From assembly GCA_029781135.1 (NCBI GenBank), contig JAKOXH010000050.1:1-64000 (forward strand): a stretch of DNA of 64,000 nucleotides. The letters are read 5' to 3'. The notes beneath the pieces were generated by a model. That model had not been told where the DNA came from. It saw nothing but the letters and a program-made list of their open reading frames with translations, and made no database searches. Position numbers and translations under genes: made by a program. Each line of letters opens with the position of its first letter. Positions within the stretch are counted from its first letter, which is position 1. Positions 17,128 to 26,700 of the stretch are shown piece by piece. This stretch comes from Planctomycetota bacterium. Its GTDB lineage: Bacteria > Planctomycetota > Planctomycetia > Pirellulales > Lacipirellulaceae.

Positions 17128-17784
17128 ATGATCGTTGACCCGCTACGCCTGGCGATCGCCTTGGTTCCGTTAGCGGCCTATGGATTTGTTCTTGCCTGGA
17201 TTAACGCCCAGCGACGACCCTTTCTGACTTCCGGCGGCTGCGATTTACTCGCGCTCGGTATCGCGCTTTCTGGTCTGATGTTCGTCGGACCGCTCGAACT
17301 GTTTCGGCCGGAATCGGCCACCCGGTCGTTCGGCAATTTCATCTGGGTATTTCTCTTGCTTTTCTATGGACTTTGGCTGCTGCTGGTCGTGCTGTTCGGG
17401 CGGCCGCGGCTGGTGGTCTACAACATTCGGCAGGATGAATTACACCCCATCCTCGCGGAAATTGCCTCCCGCCTCGACCCGGCGGCGCGCTGGGCCGGAA
17501 ACCACCTCTCGCTGCCCGGTCTGAACGTGCAGTTACACTTGGATAGCTTCGAACTCATGCGGAATGTATCGCTGGTATCGAGCGGCGGACGTCAAAGCAT
17601 CGAAGGCTGGCGACGGCTTTCCGCGGAATTGGGGCCTGCCCTGGGGAAAATCCGCGTCCGGCGAAACCCGCGGGCAATTGGCTTTCTGGCCGCCTCGCTC
17701 GCGTTGCTCCTCGGCACCATCTGGCAGCTTCTAAGCCACTCCAACGCCGTGCTCCAAGCGTGGAGCGAAATCTTCGCGTTTTAG
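17128..17784 (+). CDS. Membrane protein of unknown function
   Basis: This 218-residue protein has about four hydrophobic segments: one at the N-terminus, two around residues 40-95 and one near the C-terminus (AIGFLAASLALLLGTIW). A soluble domain of about 90 residues sits between the third and fourth. I do not recognise the family. The ATG at 17128 is the first start. Confidence 0.6.
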   Translation: MIVDPLRLAIALVPLAAYGFVLAWINAQRRPFLTSGGCDLLALGIALSGLMFVGPLELFRPESATRSFGNFIWVFLLLFYGLWLLLVVLFGRPRLVVYNIRQDELHPILAEIASRLDPAARWAGNHLSLPGLNVQLHLDSFELMRNVSLVSSGGRQSIEGWRRLSAELGPALGKIRVRRNPRAIGFLAASLALLLGTIWQLLSHSNAVLQAWSEIFAF

Positions 17785-18148
17785 GCATCGGGGGGTGGCA
17801 CGCCCTGAGGCTCGGGGAAGGGCGTGGTATTTGCGGGCCACGCCCTTTCAGGGCGTGCCACTCGAGCCGAGCACCGTGTCAATGAAAAGCCATCTTGCAG
17901 TGCGTGCCAGCATCGACTTTAACGATTACGCAGACCCTTTGGCACGACCTTGCCGGGTGTGCCGGTCGTGATTCTGCCAGCAGCAAAACTTATTTTTCGG
18001 CCGCACCCCAAATGCTTTTAGTCGCTGCCGCGAGTTGTTAAAGTCAAGATTCAGGAACACATGTCGGTCGATTGCCACGCGGAGGCGGGGCAGCCGGCGG
18101 TGAGGCAGACCCCTTGTCGAAGCCCATCTTCGATGGTGCGTGGTTTTC
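17785..18148. other. Gap with a nested palindromic element
   Basis: This gap of about 360 bases contains the palindrome at 17795-17861 near its start. The remainder has no convincing gene, tRNA or promoter. Confidence 0.5.
17795..17861. repeat. Nested inverted repeat (cruciform-like)
   Basis: Outer arms GTGGCACGCCCTGA (17795-17808) and TCAGGGCGTGCCAC (17848-17861) pair perfectly. Inside them AAGGGCGTGG and CCACGCCCTT form a second stem. It follows the stop codon of the membrane protein gene closely. Confidence 0.75.
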
Positions 18149-18718
18149 ATGTTCGCTCCAGAAACTCCCCCATCGGAAGACGTCGATCACTTGCTCCGCA
18201 ATGCTCAATTGCGGGATGAGCTGGAGCCGTTGTTCGACGAATCGATCGATCGCGTGAATCCCACCGCGATGAGCACGCGCAGCGAGAACGAATTTCTCGA
18301 ATCGATGTTGGAGTGGGAGCGGGCACCAATGTTGCCGATCAGCCAGTGGTTCGATCCGCCGCTCGTGTTGCCGCACCCCGATCGGCTGAGTCAGCATCAG
18401 CTCTCGGTCGTGTTGCGGGCGACGATTGAAAAGCTGTTCGAAAAACGCGTGGTGCTCGACTTCACCGATCACTTGAGCGACTACCAGCTTTACGGCCTCA
18501 TCTTTCGCGATATTCTGCCGTCGCACGAAAAGAAGCTAGAACGCCGCACGAGCTACCTGCACTGGGATTGCGCGAACATCGACGAGAACCCCGATATCTG
18601 GCTACGCTATTACGCCACGCCGATCGAACGGAAGATGTGGGCCGAGGAAAACGACGAACCGCTGCCCCTCCGCGAAGAACCGCCGTTCAAGCGCGAAGTG
18701 CCCAGGGCACCGCTGTAG
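18149..18718 (+). CDS. Hypothetical protein, acidic and soluble
   Basis: This 189-residue protein has no signal or membrane segment. It contains NEFLESMLEWERAPMLPIS, LPHPDRLSQHQLSVVLRAT and YLHWDCANIDENPDIWLRYY. It looks like a planctomycete-conserved protein, but I cannot assign a domain or function. The ATG at 18149 was chosen over a GTG three codons upstream. Confidence 0.65.
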   Translation: MFAPETPPSEDVDHLLRNAQLRDELEPLFDESIDRVNPTAMSTRSENEFLESMLEWERAPMLPISQWFDPPLVLPHPDRLSQHQLSVVLRATIEKLFEKRVVLDFTDHLSDYQLYGLIFRDILPSHEKKLERRTSYLHWDCANIDENPDIWLRYYATPIERKMWAEENDEPLPLREEPPFKREVPRAPL

Positions 18719-18799
18719 GCCGCTGGTTTGCCACATCGGGCACAGCGCTGCCATTGGCTGTAACACAGCATTTCCATTGCTTCAATCACCTCACGATTA

Positions 18800-18881
18800 T
18801 CTCACGCAGAGGCGCGGAGGCCGCAAAGGCCAGGATCAATCCGCTCACCGATCCTTCGCGTCTTTGCGCCTCTGCGTGAGA
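18800..18881. repeat. Dispersed palindromic repeat, CTCACGCAGAGGCGC family
   Basis: TCTCACGCAGAGGCGC (18800-18815) and GCGCCTCTGCGTGAGA (18866-18881) are perfect inverted copies about 50 bases apart. A related stretch starting CTCACGCAAAGACGCAG is at 63910-63937. Confidence 0.75.
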
Positions 18882-19005
18882 CTTTTGCTTGGCACCGTGT
18901 ACGGTAAGCCGTCCGGAATCTCCGTTGGTCGCCAAGATTCTGTTAGTTAGTAGCACAGCGATCACGGAGGTGAACGCGTTGAGGCCTATGCATGCTCGTA
19001 AATGC

Positions 19006-19719
19006 TCAACTCGCGACAGAATTACGATCACAATTCTGTAGTTGATTCCGTTTCCACCACCTGCGAATCGGAAGAACAATAGCGGCGATGACCGAGCAAG
19101 CTGTCAGAGCGTAATAAACTCTGAAGGGCGAATAGACGGCGATCAGATCACCGGTGGTTACGTCGAATAGGAATTCTTCGCCTTGATTTGTGCGAATTGT
19201 GTATGTCATCTGCGCGGCGTCGAACGATGTTCCCGCGCAGGTGGGTGGCGACAAGCCGTTGAGTATTGCTTTTAGTCTCCAATGGGGTATTACGTCGGTG
19301 TCGCTGTATGATCGTAGAACCTTTCCTTTTCGAGTAAATTCGACTGCACGACTCTCATAGCCGTCCTCATCGTATGTCCATGAGCCTACGAAGATTACAT
19401 GCTCTCCGTCGGGTGCAATGATTGGCTTGCCGTACCATTGGTAGTCACTTGGCCAAAGTGGCTTCGTGGACCCATCGTTACGATAGAGACCTCCGCGCGG
19501 AAACCGGGCACGAATGTCGCGAATTTCATCCTTGCGAATTAAATCATCTTCAAGTGATAACTCTTCTTCAATTGGCAAATCGGAAATGGTGTCCAATATT
19601 AATTGGTGGTCCGGCGAACAGACGCCTCGCGACGCCCATTTAGGAAGGCCGCCGAGTGCCGGCTCAGGCAGCACGGCGACGCAGACTAGTATCGGAATGA
19701 TAGGCTTTGGATTGACCAT
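19006..19719 (-). CDS. Membrane-anchored protein of unknown function
   Basis: This 237-residue protein has an N-terminal signal-like segment (IIPILVCVAVLPEPALGG) and one C-terminal membrane helix (YYALTACSVIAAIVLPI) followed by a basic tail. The middle holds short beta-like units such as IIAPDGEHVIFVGSWTYDEDGYESR, which resemble propeller blades. The base composition looks less GC-rich than its neighbours, which suggests transfer. I cannot name a family. The ATG at 19719 is preferred to an upstream TTG. Confidence 0.55.
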   Translation of the reverse strand: MVNPKPIIPILVCVAVLPEPALGGLPKWASRGVCSPDHQLILDTISDLPIEEELSLEDDLIRKDEIRDIRARFPRGGLYRNDGSTKPLWPSDYQWYGKPIIAPDGEHVIFVGSWTYDEDGYESRAVEFTRKGKVLRSYSDTDVIPHWRLKAILNGLSPPTCAGTSFDAAQMTYTIRTNQGEEFLFDVTTGDLIAVYSPFRVYYALTACSVIAAIVLPIRRWWKRNQLQNCDRNSVAS

Positions 19720-19774
19720 ATCTTTCTTTTCGGTGGCATGGTCTGAAGCTATTTCAACATTGGGCAAAATATCG

Positions 19775-20971
19775 TCACAAAAGCTCTGGCCACATGGCGT
19801 CGCTGACGAAGAGGCCTTCGCGGGTGAGGCGAATGGTTTCGCCGTTGTCGTCGAGAAGCTGGAGGCCCACGAATTTCTTCAGTTGCGGTCCAACCAGGCG
19901 GTCGGTTTCGTAGCCGGTGCGTTCGCGGAAGTCGGTGCGCGATATACCCGCAATGCGGCGGAGGCTGAACACCAGTAGTTCGCGGGCTCGGGCTTCGGGC
20001 GTCAATTGCTCGCGCTCGGCGACCGGCGATTCGCCGGCGAGGACGTGTTTGAGGTACGTCGTGGTGCTGCGGTGGTTCGTCTCGCGGACGCCGTTCACGT
20101 AACGCGCGGCCCCGGGACCAGCGGCGTAATAGCCTTCGCCCGACCAGTATACCTGGTTGTGGCGCGAACGACACCCCGGCCGGGCGAAGTTGGAAACCTC
20201 GTAGTGCTCGTAGCCAGCGGCCACGAGTCGGTCGATGGCGTAGGCATACATTGCGCGCTGCGACTCTTCATCGACTTCGCTGAGCGTGCCCTGCTGTCGC
20301 CGGCTCCAGAACGCGGTGCCGCGTTCGATTGTGAGACCGTAGACGGAAAAATGATCGGGCTCAAGCGCGAGGGCCGCTTCCAGATCGGCTTGCCACTCAG
20401 CCAGCGTTTCGCCGGGAGCCGCAAAAATGAGATCGAACACAACCTGCATGCCGGCCTGTTGTATAAGCCGCGCGGCCCGTTCGATATCCGCGCCCGAATG
20501 GTCGCGCTCGAGCAACTTGAGCTTCTTCGAGTTGAACGACTGGCCGCCCAGGCTGATGCGGTTCACACCCAAGCCGGCAAGTAATTCGATCCACTCCGGC
20601 GTAACATCGACCGGATTGGATTCGACAGTCCACTCGAAGGACGCTGGCGAATGAGTGTGACGTAGTGTTTCTTCACCCTGCCCTCTCCCGGGGGGAGAGG
20701 GTTTGTCCGCTGCTGACGGGAACCACTTCAGTACGGTCGTCGCGAGCGTGCGAAATTGCTGGCACGATAAATGCGATGGCGTCCCACCCCCGAAATACAA
20801 TGTCTCGACCTCGCGCGGTGTTTGGAGCGCGGACAATTCCAACTCGACCGCACGCAAATAATCACCAATGAGATCATCGCGCCCCGCCACGAGCGTGAAA
20901 TTGCAATAACCGCAACGATGCCGGCAAAACGGCACATGAATATAAGCGGCCCGCGGAGGAGAAAGTTGCAT
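19775..20971 (-). CDS. hemW: Radical SAM haem chaperone HemW (coproporphyrinogen III oxidase-like)
   Basis: This 398-residue protein belongs to the HemN/HemW family. The N-terminus AYIHVPFCRHRCGYCNF holds the CxxxCxxC iron-sulfur motif (C16, C20, C23). TLYFGGGTPSHLS and RISLGGQSF are SAM-binding segments. The HemW_C region with ELLVFSLRRIAGI follows. HemW inserts haem into respiratory proteins in most bacteria. The linker around residues 88-115 (KPSPPGRGQGEETL) is translated from a dispersed repeat and is absent from typical HemW proteins. It is divergent from the aspartic protease gene. Confidence 0.9.
   Translation of the reverse strand: MQLSPPRAAYIHVPFCRHRCGYCNFTLVAGRDDLIGDYLRAVELELSALQTPREVETLYFGGGTPSHLSCQQFRTLATTVLKWFPSAADKPSPPGRGQGEETLRHTHSPASFEWTVESNPVDVTPEWIELLAGLGVNRISLGGQSFNSKKLKLLERDHSGADIERAARLIQQAGMQVVFDLIFAAPGETLAEWQADLEAALALEPDHFSVYGLTIERGTAFWSRRQQGTLSEVDEESQRAMYAYAIDRLVAAGYEHYEVSNFARPGCRSRHNQVYWSGEGYYAAGPGAARYVNGVRETNHRSTTTYLKHVLAGESPVAEREQLTPEARARELLVFSLRRIAGISRTDFRERTGYETDRLVGPQLKKFVGLQLLDDNGETIRLTREGLFVSDAMWPELL
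20672..20701. repeat. Dispersed CCCTCTCCC repeat inside hemW
   Basis: TTCACCCTGCCCTCTCCCGG and GGGGAGAGGG form the same palindromic pattern as 62319-62356, but lie within the hemW coding sequence in frame. Confidence 0.75.
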
Positions 20972-21089
20972 CTTGCAATCTTAGAAGTTCTCTACGTCCG
21001 CAGCTAGGATTGTCGTTGCCACACAGCCTATAATTGAAGTGGCGGCAGAGTAAGGCAGCTCAAAACGGCTTATCGGTCGGGAGGCAATC

Positions 21090-21524
21090 ATGGAGACGGA
21101 AACGATGGGGCGCGTGCTTACCGAGGCGACGATCGAAAACCTTCGTGACCTCTGGGACGCCGATCGGGGTACCATTTCGGCAGCCCATGTTCGTCGGCTG
21201 GAACTGAGTGATGCGCTCGTCGACACAGGCGCCACCTTGCTCAGCCTGCCAACGCACATGATCCGGCAGTTAGGGTTGGAAAGATCAGGATCGAAGCGTG
21301 TGACCAGCAGCGCTGGCGGTGGCGAGGCGGACTTGTACTCGGCCGTGCGGCTCACAATTCAAGGCCGATCATGCACGATGGACGTGATGGAAGTACCCGA
21401 CGATGTGCCCGCACTCATCGGCCAAATTCCTTTAGAGCACTTGGACTTCGTCGTTGACTTGAGGAGCCGCACGTTAATTGGCAACCCGGCTCATGGCGGC
21501 GAACACGTGTACGAATTGTATTAA
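21090..21524 (+). CDS. Retropepsin-like (clan AA) aspartic protease
   Basis: This 144-residue soluble protein contains the catalytic ALVDTGATLLSLP triad region near residue 43. ALIGQIPLEHLDFVVDLRSR follows near the C-terminus, the flap-to-core end typical of bacterial single-domain retropepsins. Such proteins act as dimers. The target is unknown. The start has a strong Shine-Dalgarno site (GGGAGG) and a TATAAT box lies near 21029. It is not part of a retroelement here. Confidence 0.82.
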   Translation: METETMGRVLTEATIENLRDLWDADRGTISAAHVRRLELSDALVDTGATLLSLPTHMIRQLGLERSGSKRVTSSAGGGEADLYSAVRLTIQGRSCTMDVMEVPDDVPALIGQIPLEHLDFVVDLRSRTLIGNPAHGGEHVYELY

Positions 21525-21550
21525 CAGCGGCGGTTTTATGAACGAACATG

Positions 21551-21621
21551 TGGGAGGCGTCTCCGACGCCGATGACGGTATCCAATGTAACACCTCATCG
21601 GCCTCGGAGAGGCCTCCCACA
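21551..21621. repeat. MITE-like inverted-repeat element, copy 2
   Basis: It starts GTGGGAGGCGTCTCCGACGC and ends GGAGAGGCCTCCCAC. It matches the element at 3538-3609, including part of the right flank. Confidence 0.8.
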
Positions 21622-21672
21622 GTCCATTGGGTGCGCAGCTCAAAAAAACCTTCTGCTTAGCCAATTGTCACG

Positions 21673-23730
21673 ATGCATGACGCACATGAATTCTTGGAAA
21701 CGCTGGCGATTGTGCTGTCGACAGCCGCGGTAACGACCGTCCTCTTTCAGCGTCTGCGGCAACCGGTGGTGCTCGGCTATTTGTTGGCCGGCATGCTGGT
21801 GGGGCCGCACATTCCGGTGCCGCTCGAAGCGCCGGAAAAAAGCGTCGCCAACTTGGCCGAACTGGGCGTGATATTGCTCATGTTTTCGCTGGGCCTGGAG
21901 TTCAGCCTTTCGAAGCTGATGCGCGTGGGCCCGAGCGCCGGCTTTGTCGCCGTCGTTCAATGCAGCGTGCTCGTCTGGTTGGGCTACGAAGCCGGGCAGT
22001 TTTTCGGCTGGTCGAAACTCGTGAGCTTCTACGCGGGCGCGGCGATTTCAATCTCCAGCACCACGATTATTGTGAAGGCTTTTCTTGAAGAACGCGTGAA
22101 AGGCGACTTCAAGAACCTGGTCATCGGCATCCTCATCGTCGAAGACCTGATCGCGATTCTGCTGATCGCCGTTCTCACGACGCTCTCCCGTGGTGAGTCA
22201 TTTTCCGCGGGCGAGCTGGGCATGACCGCTGGGCGGCTTGCCGCATTCTTGGCCGTACTCATCGTCGGCGGGCTGCTCACCGTGCCCCGACTCATTCGCT
22301 TCATCGTGCTGCTCGATCGGCCAGAAACCACTGTGGTTGCCAGCGTGGGATTGGCGTTCGGTTTCGCACTGTTGGCCCGCGCGTTCGATTATTCCGTCGC
22401 CCTCGGCGCGTTCGTGGCGGGCGCGCTCGTGGCCGAGTCCGGCGTCGAGCGCAGGATCGAGCATCTCGTGCAGCCGATTCGCGATATGTTCGCCGCCGTA
22501 TTCTTCGTCTCCGTGGGAATGCTGATCGACCCCGGCCAAATCGTCGCCAACATTCCGACCGTGGCTACGTTCCTGGTGATCGTCGTCGTTGGCAATGTCG
22601 TGGCAGTCACGCTGGGATCGTTCTTCATCGGCCAGGGAATTCAAAACTCGCTTAAGACGGGCATGAGCCTCGCGCAGATCGGCGAGTTCTCGTTCATCAT
22701 CGCCGGCGTTGGAATCGCCACCGGCGCAACCGATAACTTGCTCTACTCGATCGCTGTGGCCGTCTCGGGAATAACGACCTTAATTACACCCTGGTTGATT
22801 CGTGCGGCCGAACCCACAGCCGCCTGGGTAGATCGCAAGCTGCCGCGGTCGCTACAAACGTTTGCCGCCATCTACGGTTCGTGGATCGATAACCTCGCCA
22901 CGGCGCGCGCCGACCGCGAAAAGTCGGCCATTCGCCGCCGCGTGAAGTGGCTGATCGTCGACGCGGTCATTGTGGCGGCGATTGTGATCGGGGCATCGGT
23001 CGACGGCGCGCGGATGGGCACGTGGCTGCTCGACCGCCTCGGCATTTCAATGACTTGGATTGCAACCCTCGTCGTTGCGAGTGCGGTACTCTTATCCGCA
23101 CCGTTCGCTTTGGGACTTATACGGACGGCGCGCACCCTGGGTTTCGACTTGGCATCCGCTGTCTTTCCAGCCGGCGCTCAGAACGAGGTCGATCTCGCCG
23201 CGGCGCCGCGGCGGCTGCTTGTAGTTACCCTGCAACTGGGTATTGTCGCACTCGTCGGTTGGCCACTGGTGGCAATCACCCAGCCCTTTCTGCCGCCTTT
23301 GCGCGGTGCTGGTGTTTTGCTGTTGGTGCTCGTGTTCCTGGCAATCGCCTTTTGGCGCAACGCTACGAACTTTCAGGGCCACACGCGCGCCGCGGCCCAA
23401 GCGCTCACAGAGTCGCTCGGCCGGCAAACACGCTTAGGACGAGCCGCTGGTGAAACGCATCAAAGCAGCGAACTCGAACATCTATTGGCCGGTCTGGGCT
23501 CGCCCGTACCAGTAGAGTTGCCGCACAACGGCGTTGCCATCGGCAAGACACTGGCCCAAATCAAATTACGCGGCCTTACAGGCGCCACCGTGCTTGCGAT
23601 TCAGCGCGGCCAGGAATCCATCTTGGTGCCGTCGGGCCACGAACGGCTGGCCGCCGGAGACGTCCTCGCCGTTGCCGGCACGCAAGACGCCATCCAAGCC
23701 GCGAAACATCTTCTCGCGGCTCAGGGCTAA
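21673..23730 (+). CDS. CPA2 cation:proton antiporter with C-terminal TrkA-C domain (KefB/YbaL-like)
   Basis: This 685-residue protein has the Na+/H+ exchanger membrane domain over residues 1-400. LRQPVVLGYLLAGMLVGPHI, LGVILLMFSLGLEFSLSKLM and SMSLAQIGEFSFIIA-type segments are typical of the family. Further membrane helices lie around 430-570 and a soluble TrkA-C-like domain occupies about 600-685 (GLTGATVLAIQRG, RLAAGDVLAVAGT). No Rossmann TrkA-N domain is obvious. It probably exports K+ or Na+ against protons at the cytoplasmic membrane. Confidence 0.88.
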   Translation: MHDAHEFLETLAIVLSTAAVTTVLFQRLRQPVVLGYLLAGMLVGPHIPVPLEAPEKSVANLAELGVILLMFSLGLEFSLSKLMRVGPSAGFVAVVQCSVLVWLGYEAGQFFGWSKLVSFYAGAAISISSTTIIVKAFLEERVKGDFKNLVIGILIVEDLIAILLIAVLTTLSRGESFSAGELGMTAGRLAAFLAVLIVGGLLTVPRLIRFIVLLDRPETTVVASVGLAFGFALLARAFDYSVALGAFVAGALVAESGVERRIEHLVQPIRDMFAAVFFVSVGMLIDPGQIVANIPTVATFLVIVVVGNVVAVTLGSFFIGQGIQNSLKTGMSLAQIGEFSFIIAGVGIATGATDNLLYSIAVAVSGITTLITPWLIRAAEPTAAWVDRKLPRSLQTFAAIYGSWIDNLATARADREKSAIRRRVKWLIVDAVIVAAIVIGASVDGARMGTWLLDRLGISMTWIATLVVASAVLLSAPFALGLIRTARTLGFDLASAVFPAGAQNEVDLAAAPRRLLVVTLQLGIVALVGWPLVAITQPFLPPLRGAGVLLLVLVFLAIAFWRNATNFQGHTRAAAQALTESLGRQTRLGRAAGETHQSSELEHLLAGLGSPVPVELPHNGVAIGKTLAQIKLRGLTGATVLAIQRGQESILVPSGHERLAAGDVLAVAGTQDAIQAAKHLLAAQG

Positions 23731-23784
23731 TAACCGCGTCCTAAACTACATGCGGGCCACTGCACCCGGCCGCTGCCTGCCATC

Positions 23785-26700
23785 TTACGGCGTAATCAAG
23801 CCAATAATATTCGGTGCCGAAATCAAATTTGCAGGCGCCACGCTGCCCCCCAACGCCACGCCGAATTGATCCCACAGTTGTTGATTCGTCAGCCCAATGT
23901 AGGCGGCCGGCGCATCGAGTCGCGCCGTGGGGAACGGAATCGCATCCGCCTGTTCCATCACAAAATACAACTGTCGATTGATGTAGGCGCCGAAATTCAG
24001 CAGAATCGTGTCCTTCACCAAGAAGATATTGACCTGATGCGGTCCCCAGGTCGAAGTATCGTATACGGTTGTGATTCTTGTCGTTGCGGGAACGCCCGTA
24101 ATGTAAACCGCGCGATCGTTCAGAGCCGCCGTATACATCAGTATGTCGTGCGCGTTGTTGAACGTGCCGCCCGAGATCACCGAGGAACCCTGTCGCGCGA
24201 CTTCAATGCCGATGAAGTAGCCGGAAATGTTGAGGTCTTGGTACACGTCATCCCGGGTGGCCACGTTCCCCGTAACGCCCGCGTGCGGCTGGGCCTGCAA
24301 GCCATTAAGAATCCGGATATCGTGGAACGTCGTATTCTCAGCATAAGGCGTGTACACCCCAACATCGTTATTCCAGAAAGTAGAATCTCCCACATAGCTG
24401 TGCGCACCATTTTTCGCGCCCTGCAAATGGTACCGCACCTGCAGGCCAAAATGCGAGGCGTAGCCCACGTTGTCGCTGAACTCGCGCACCGGAACTTGAC
24501 CGATCTCGACCGCTGGGGCGCCACCCGCCAGCGAGGGATCGGCCAAATTCACCGCGGGGAATGTCTGCCGCACGTTTCCTTCGATCAGCCCGCGGGTGTA
24601 GTACACAAACGCATTTTCCTGATTTCCGGCCGAAATGTTGCCCACGACGGAAATTCCCGCGCCTTGGAACCAGAACCCATCTCCCTGGAATCCGAAGTCA
24701 TTATTGATCTCTCGATTATTGGTAAACTCGGCCGCCCCAGTTCCTTTCGAGCCGATGGCGATATTGCGATAGAAGCCGCCAATCTCATTGCCTACTTCCG
24801 TGACAAAACCAGCCCCGTGAACGTCGAACGCCACGTTTTCGGTCATGTCCACGTAACTAGTATGACTCACGAAGCCCCAACCGGGGCTGTCGACGACCGC
24901 GCTGCCCATGATCGTGGCCGGATCGCCATCGTTTGTAACCCCGTTGCGGTGGAAGTGCACCGCATAGCGCCCGCGCCCATTCGTGCCCGTGCCCGGCTTC
25001 AACGTCCAATCGGCGTTGACTACGGGGTCGTTAATCGGCTGCGACTTATCGGTGCGACCCAAATGGTAGAAACCGCCATATTCGATGTGCACATCGCGCG
25101 TGTGCATGAACATCACATGCCCGCGCCGATCGATCGCCGTCGACTCCGATTCAATGACGGCATTTCGCGTGACATTCGCAATGTGAACATCCAAGTCTCC
25201 TGCCGGCACCAAATGGTTGTATGAAAGCGGGCGATCGAGCACCACCAGGTTGCCAAGCGCCGCCATGATCGTGCGCATTTCATTCTGCATGGCATTCGTG
25301 CGCGTCACGTCTTGAACCGTCGCTGCGACCACCACCGTGTCTCCTGCTTTCCAGCCGGTGGGAACGGACTTCAGCACCAACGACTGCGTACCCGCCAAGA
25401 TTGTCGACGACACGGCTTCATACGAACTTACCGCACTCCCGTAGATCGAGACCGCTCCATGGCTAATCAGACCGCGACTGATGCCAAACGGGTCCCACGC
25501 GCGATCGATTGCGCCGTTGTCGGTAATCAACAACCGCGCCTTCACTCCGTTCGCGATGGGATTGTCAATGGTCCCCATTTCGAACGTGCCGGCACTCGTC
25601 ACCACCGCCGTGTCGACGCGCAGTTCCGTATCTCGCGTGGTGTTGAACGAAAGCTTGCCGTCCACGCGAACCGTGGCTAACCGCGCCGCGATCGGACCGT
25701 CCACCTCGACGTGAACGCCGAGCGGTATCAAAACCCGGGCGCCGTCGGTCGGCACCACTCCGGCGTGCCACGTCGTGGGATCCGACCAGGCGCCGCTTTT
25801 CACCGCGTAGTTCGTGATCTGGTCGTAGCGCACCAACTGGAATAGCGAGAGCTGTTCGCGCTGCAGCGAACTACTATCGGCGTGGGGCACAAGAGTACTA
25901 AGTGTTTCCGTGGTTTGCCGATCGCCCAATTTATCGAGCGAGTCGATGAAACCAAAACCTTCTAATGTCGGAAGGCTATTGAGGACTATTTGCGCATGGT
26001 CCATAGTCATGCCCGGTTCCGGCGCGAGCGGCTCGACGTCCGCGGGCCGGTAGTAACCCAAAGATCCGGTCAAGAATAGCCAGTCCTGGTCGTTGCCGCC
26101 GTAAATCAAGTCGGAGACTTGATCGTCGAACACCGTTGCTTCCGATTGCAGTCGCGACGTGAACAACGCATCTTGGATTTGCTGAACGCGCACGTCATAA
26201 GAATTGGTCGACGACCACGCGAGCGATAAGGCTCGCAACGCGGCGATATTCTGGTCGTAATTGGTGGAACCCCCAATCAAAATATCTGCACCGTCTTCTC
26301 CCCACAGCTGATCCTGGCCCAGGCCGCCGGAAAGCACGTCGGTTCCCGCGCCGCCGTACAGACCATCCTTACCCGCGCCACCGACAAGGACATCGTTTCC
26401 AATCTCGCCGGTCAAGTAATCATCGCCTTCGTTGCCGAAGAGAATATCGTCGCCGGCTTCACCATTAAGTGTATCGTTGCCATTACCACCAAACAGCGTA
26501 TCCGAACCGTCTTCGCCGTACACGGCATCGTTGCCGTCATCACCGGTGAGTAAATCGTCGCCGGTACCACCGAAGAGCGCATCATCGCCCGTGCCACCCG
26601 CGAGCGTGTCGTTCCCCGCACCGCCGGAGAGTAAGTCGATGTCGGCGTCGCCATTTAATTTGTCGTCGCCGTCCTCGCCGCTGAGCTGATCGTTCCCGCT

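Noticed and set aside
21029..21034. TATAAT box ahead of the aspartic protease gene
   Set aside because: The -10 is perfect, but no -35 sits at an acceptable distance (the nearest TTGTCG is only 13 bases away), so it is not listed as a promoter.
23866..25224. 452-residue plus-strand open frame inside the giant gene
   Set aside because: It mirrors the beta-helix coding region in antisense, and its composition is typical of shadow frames in GC-rich DNA.
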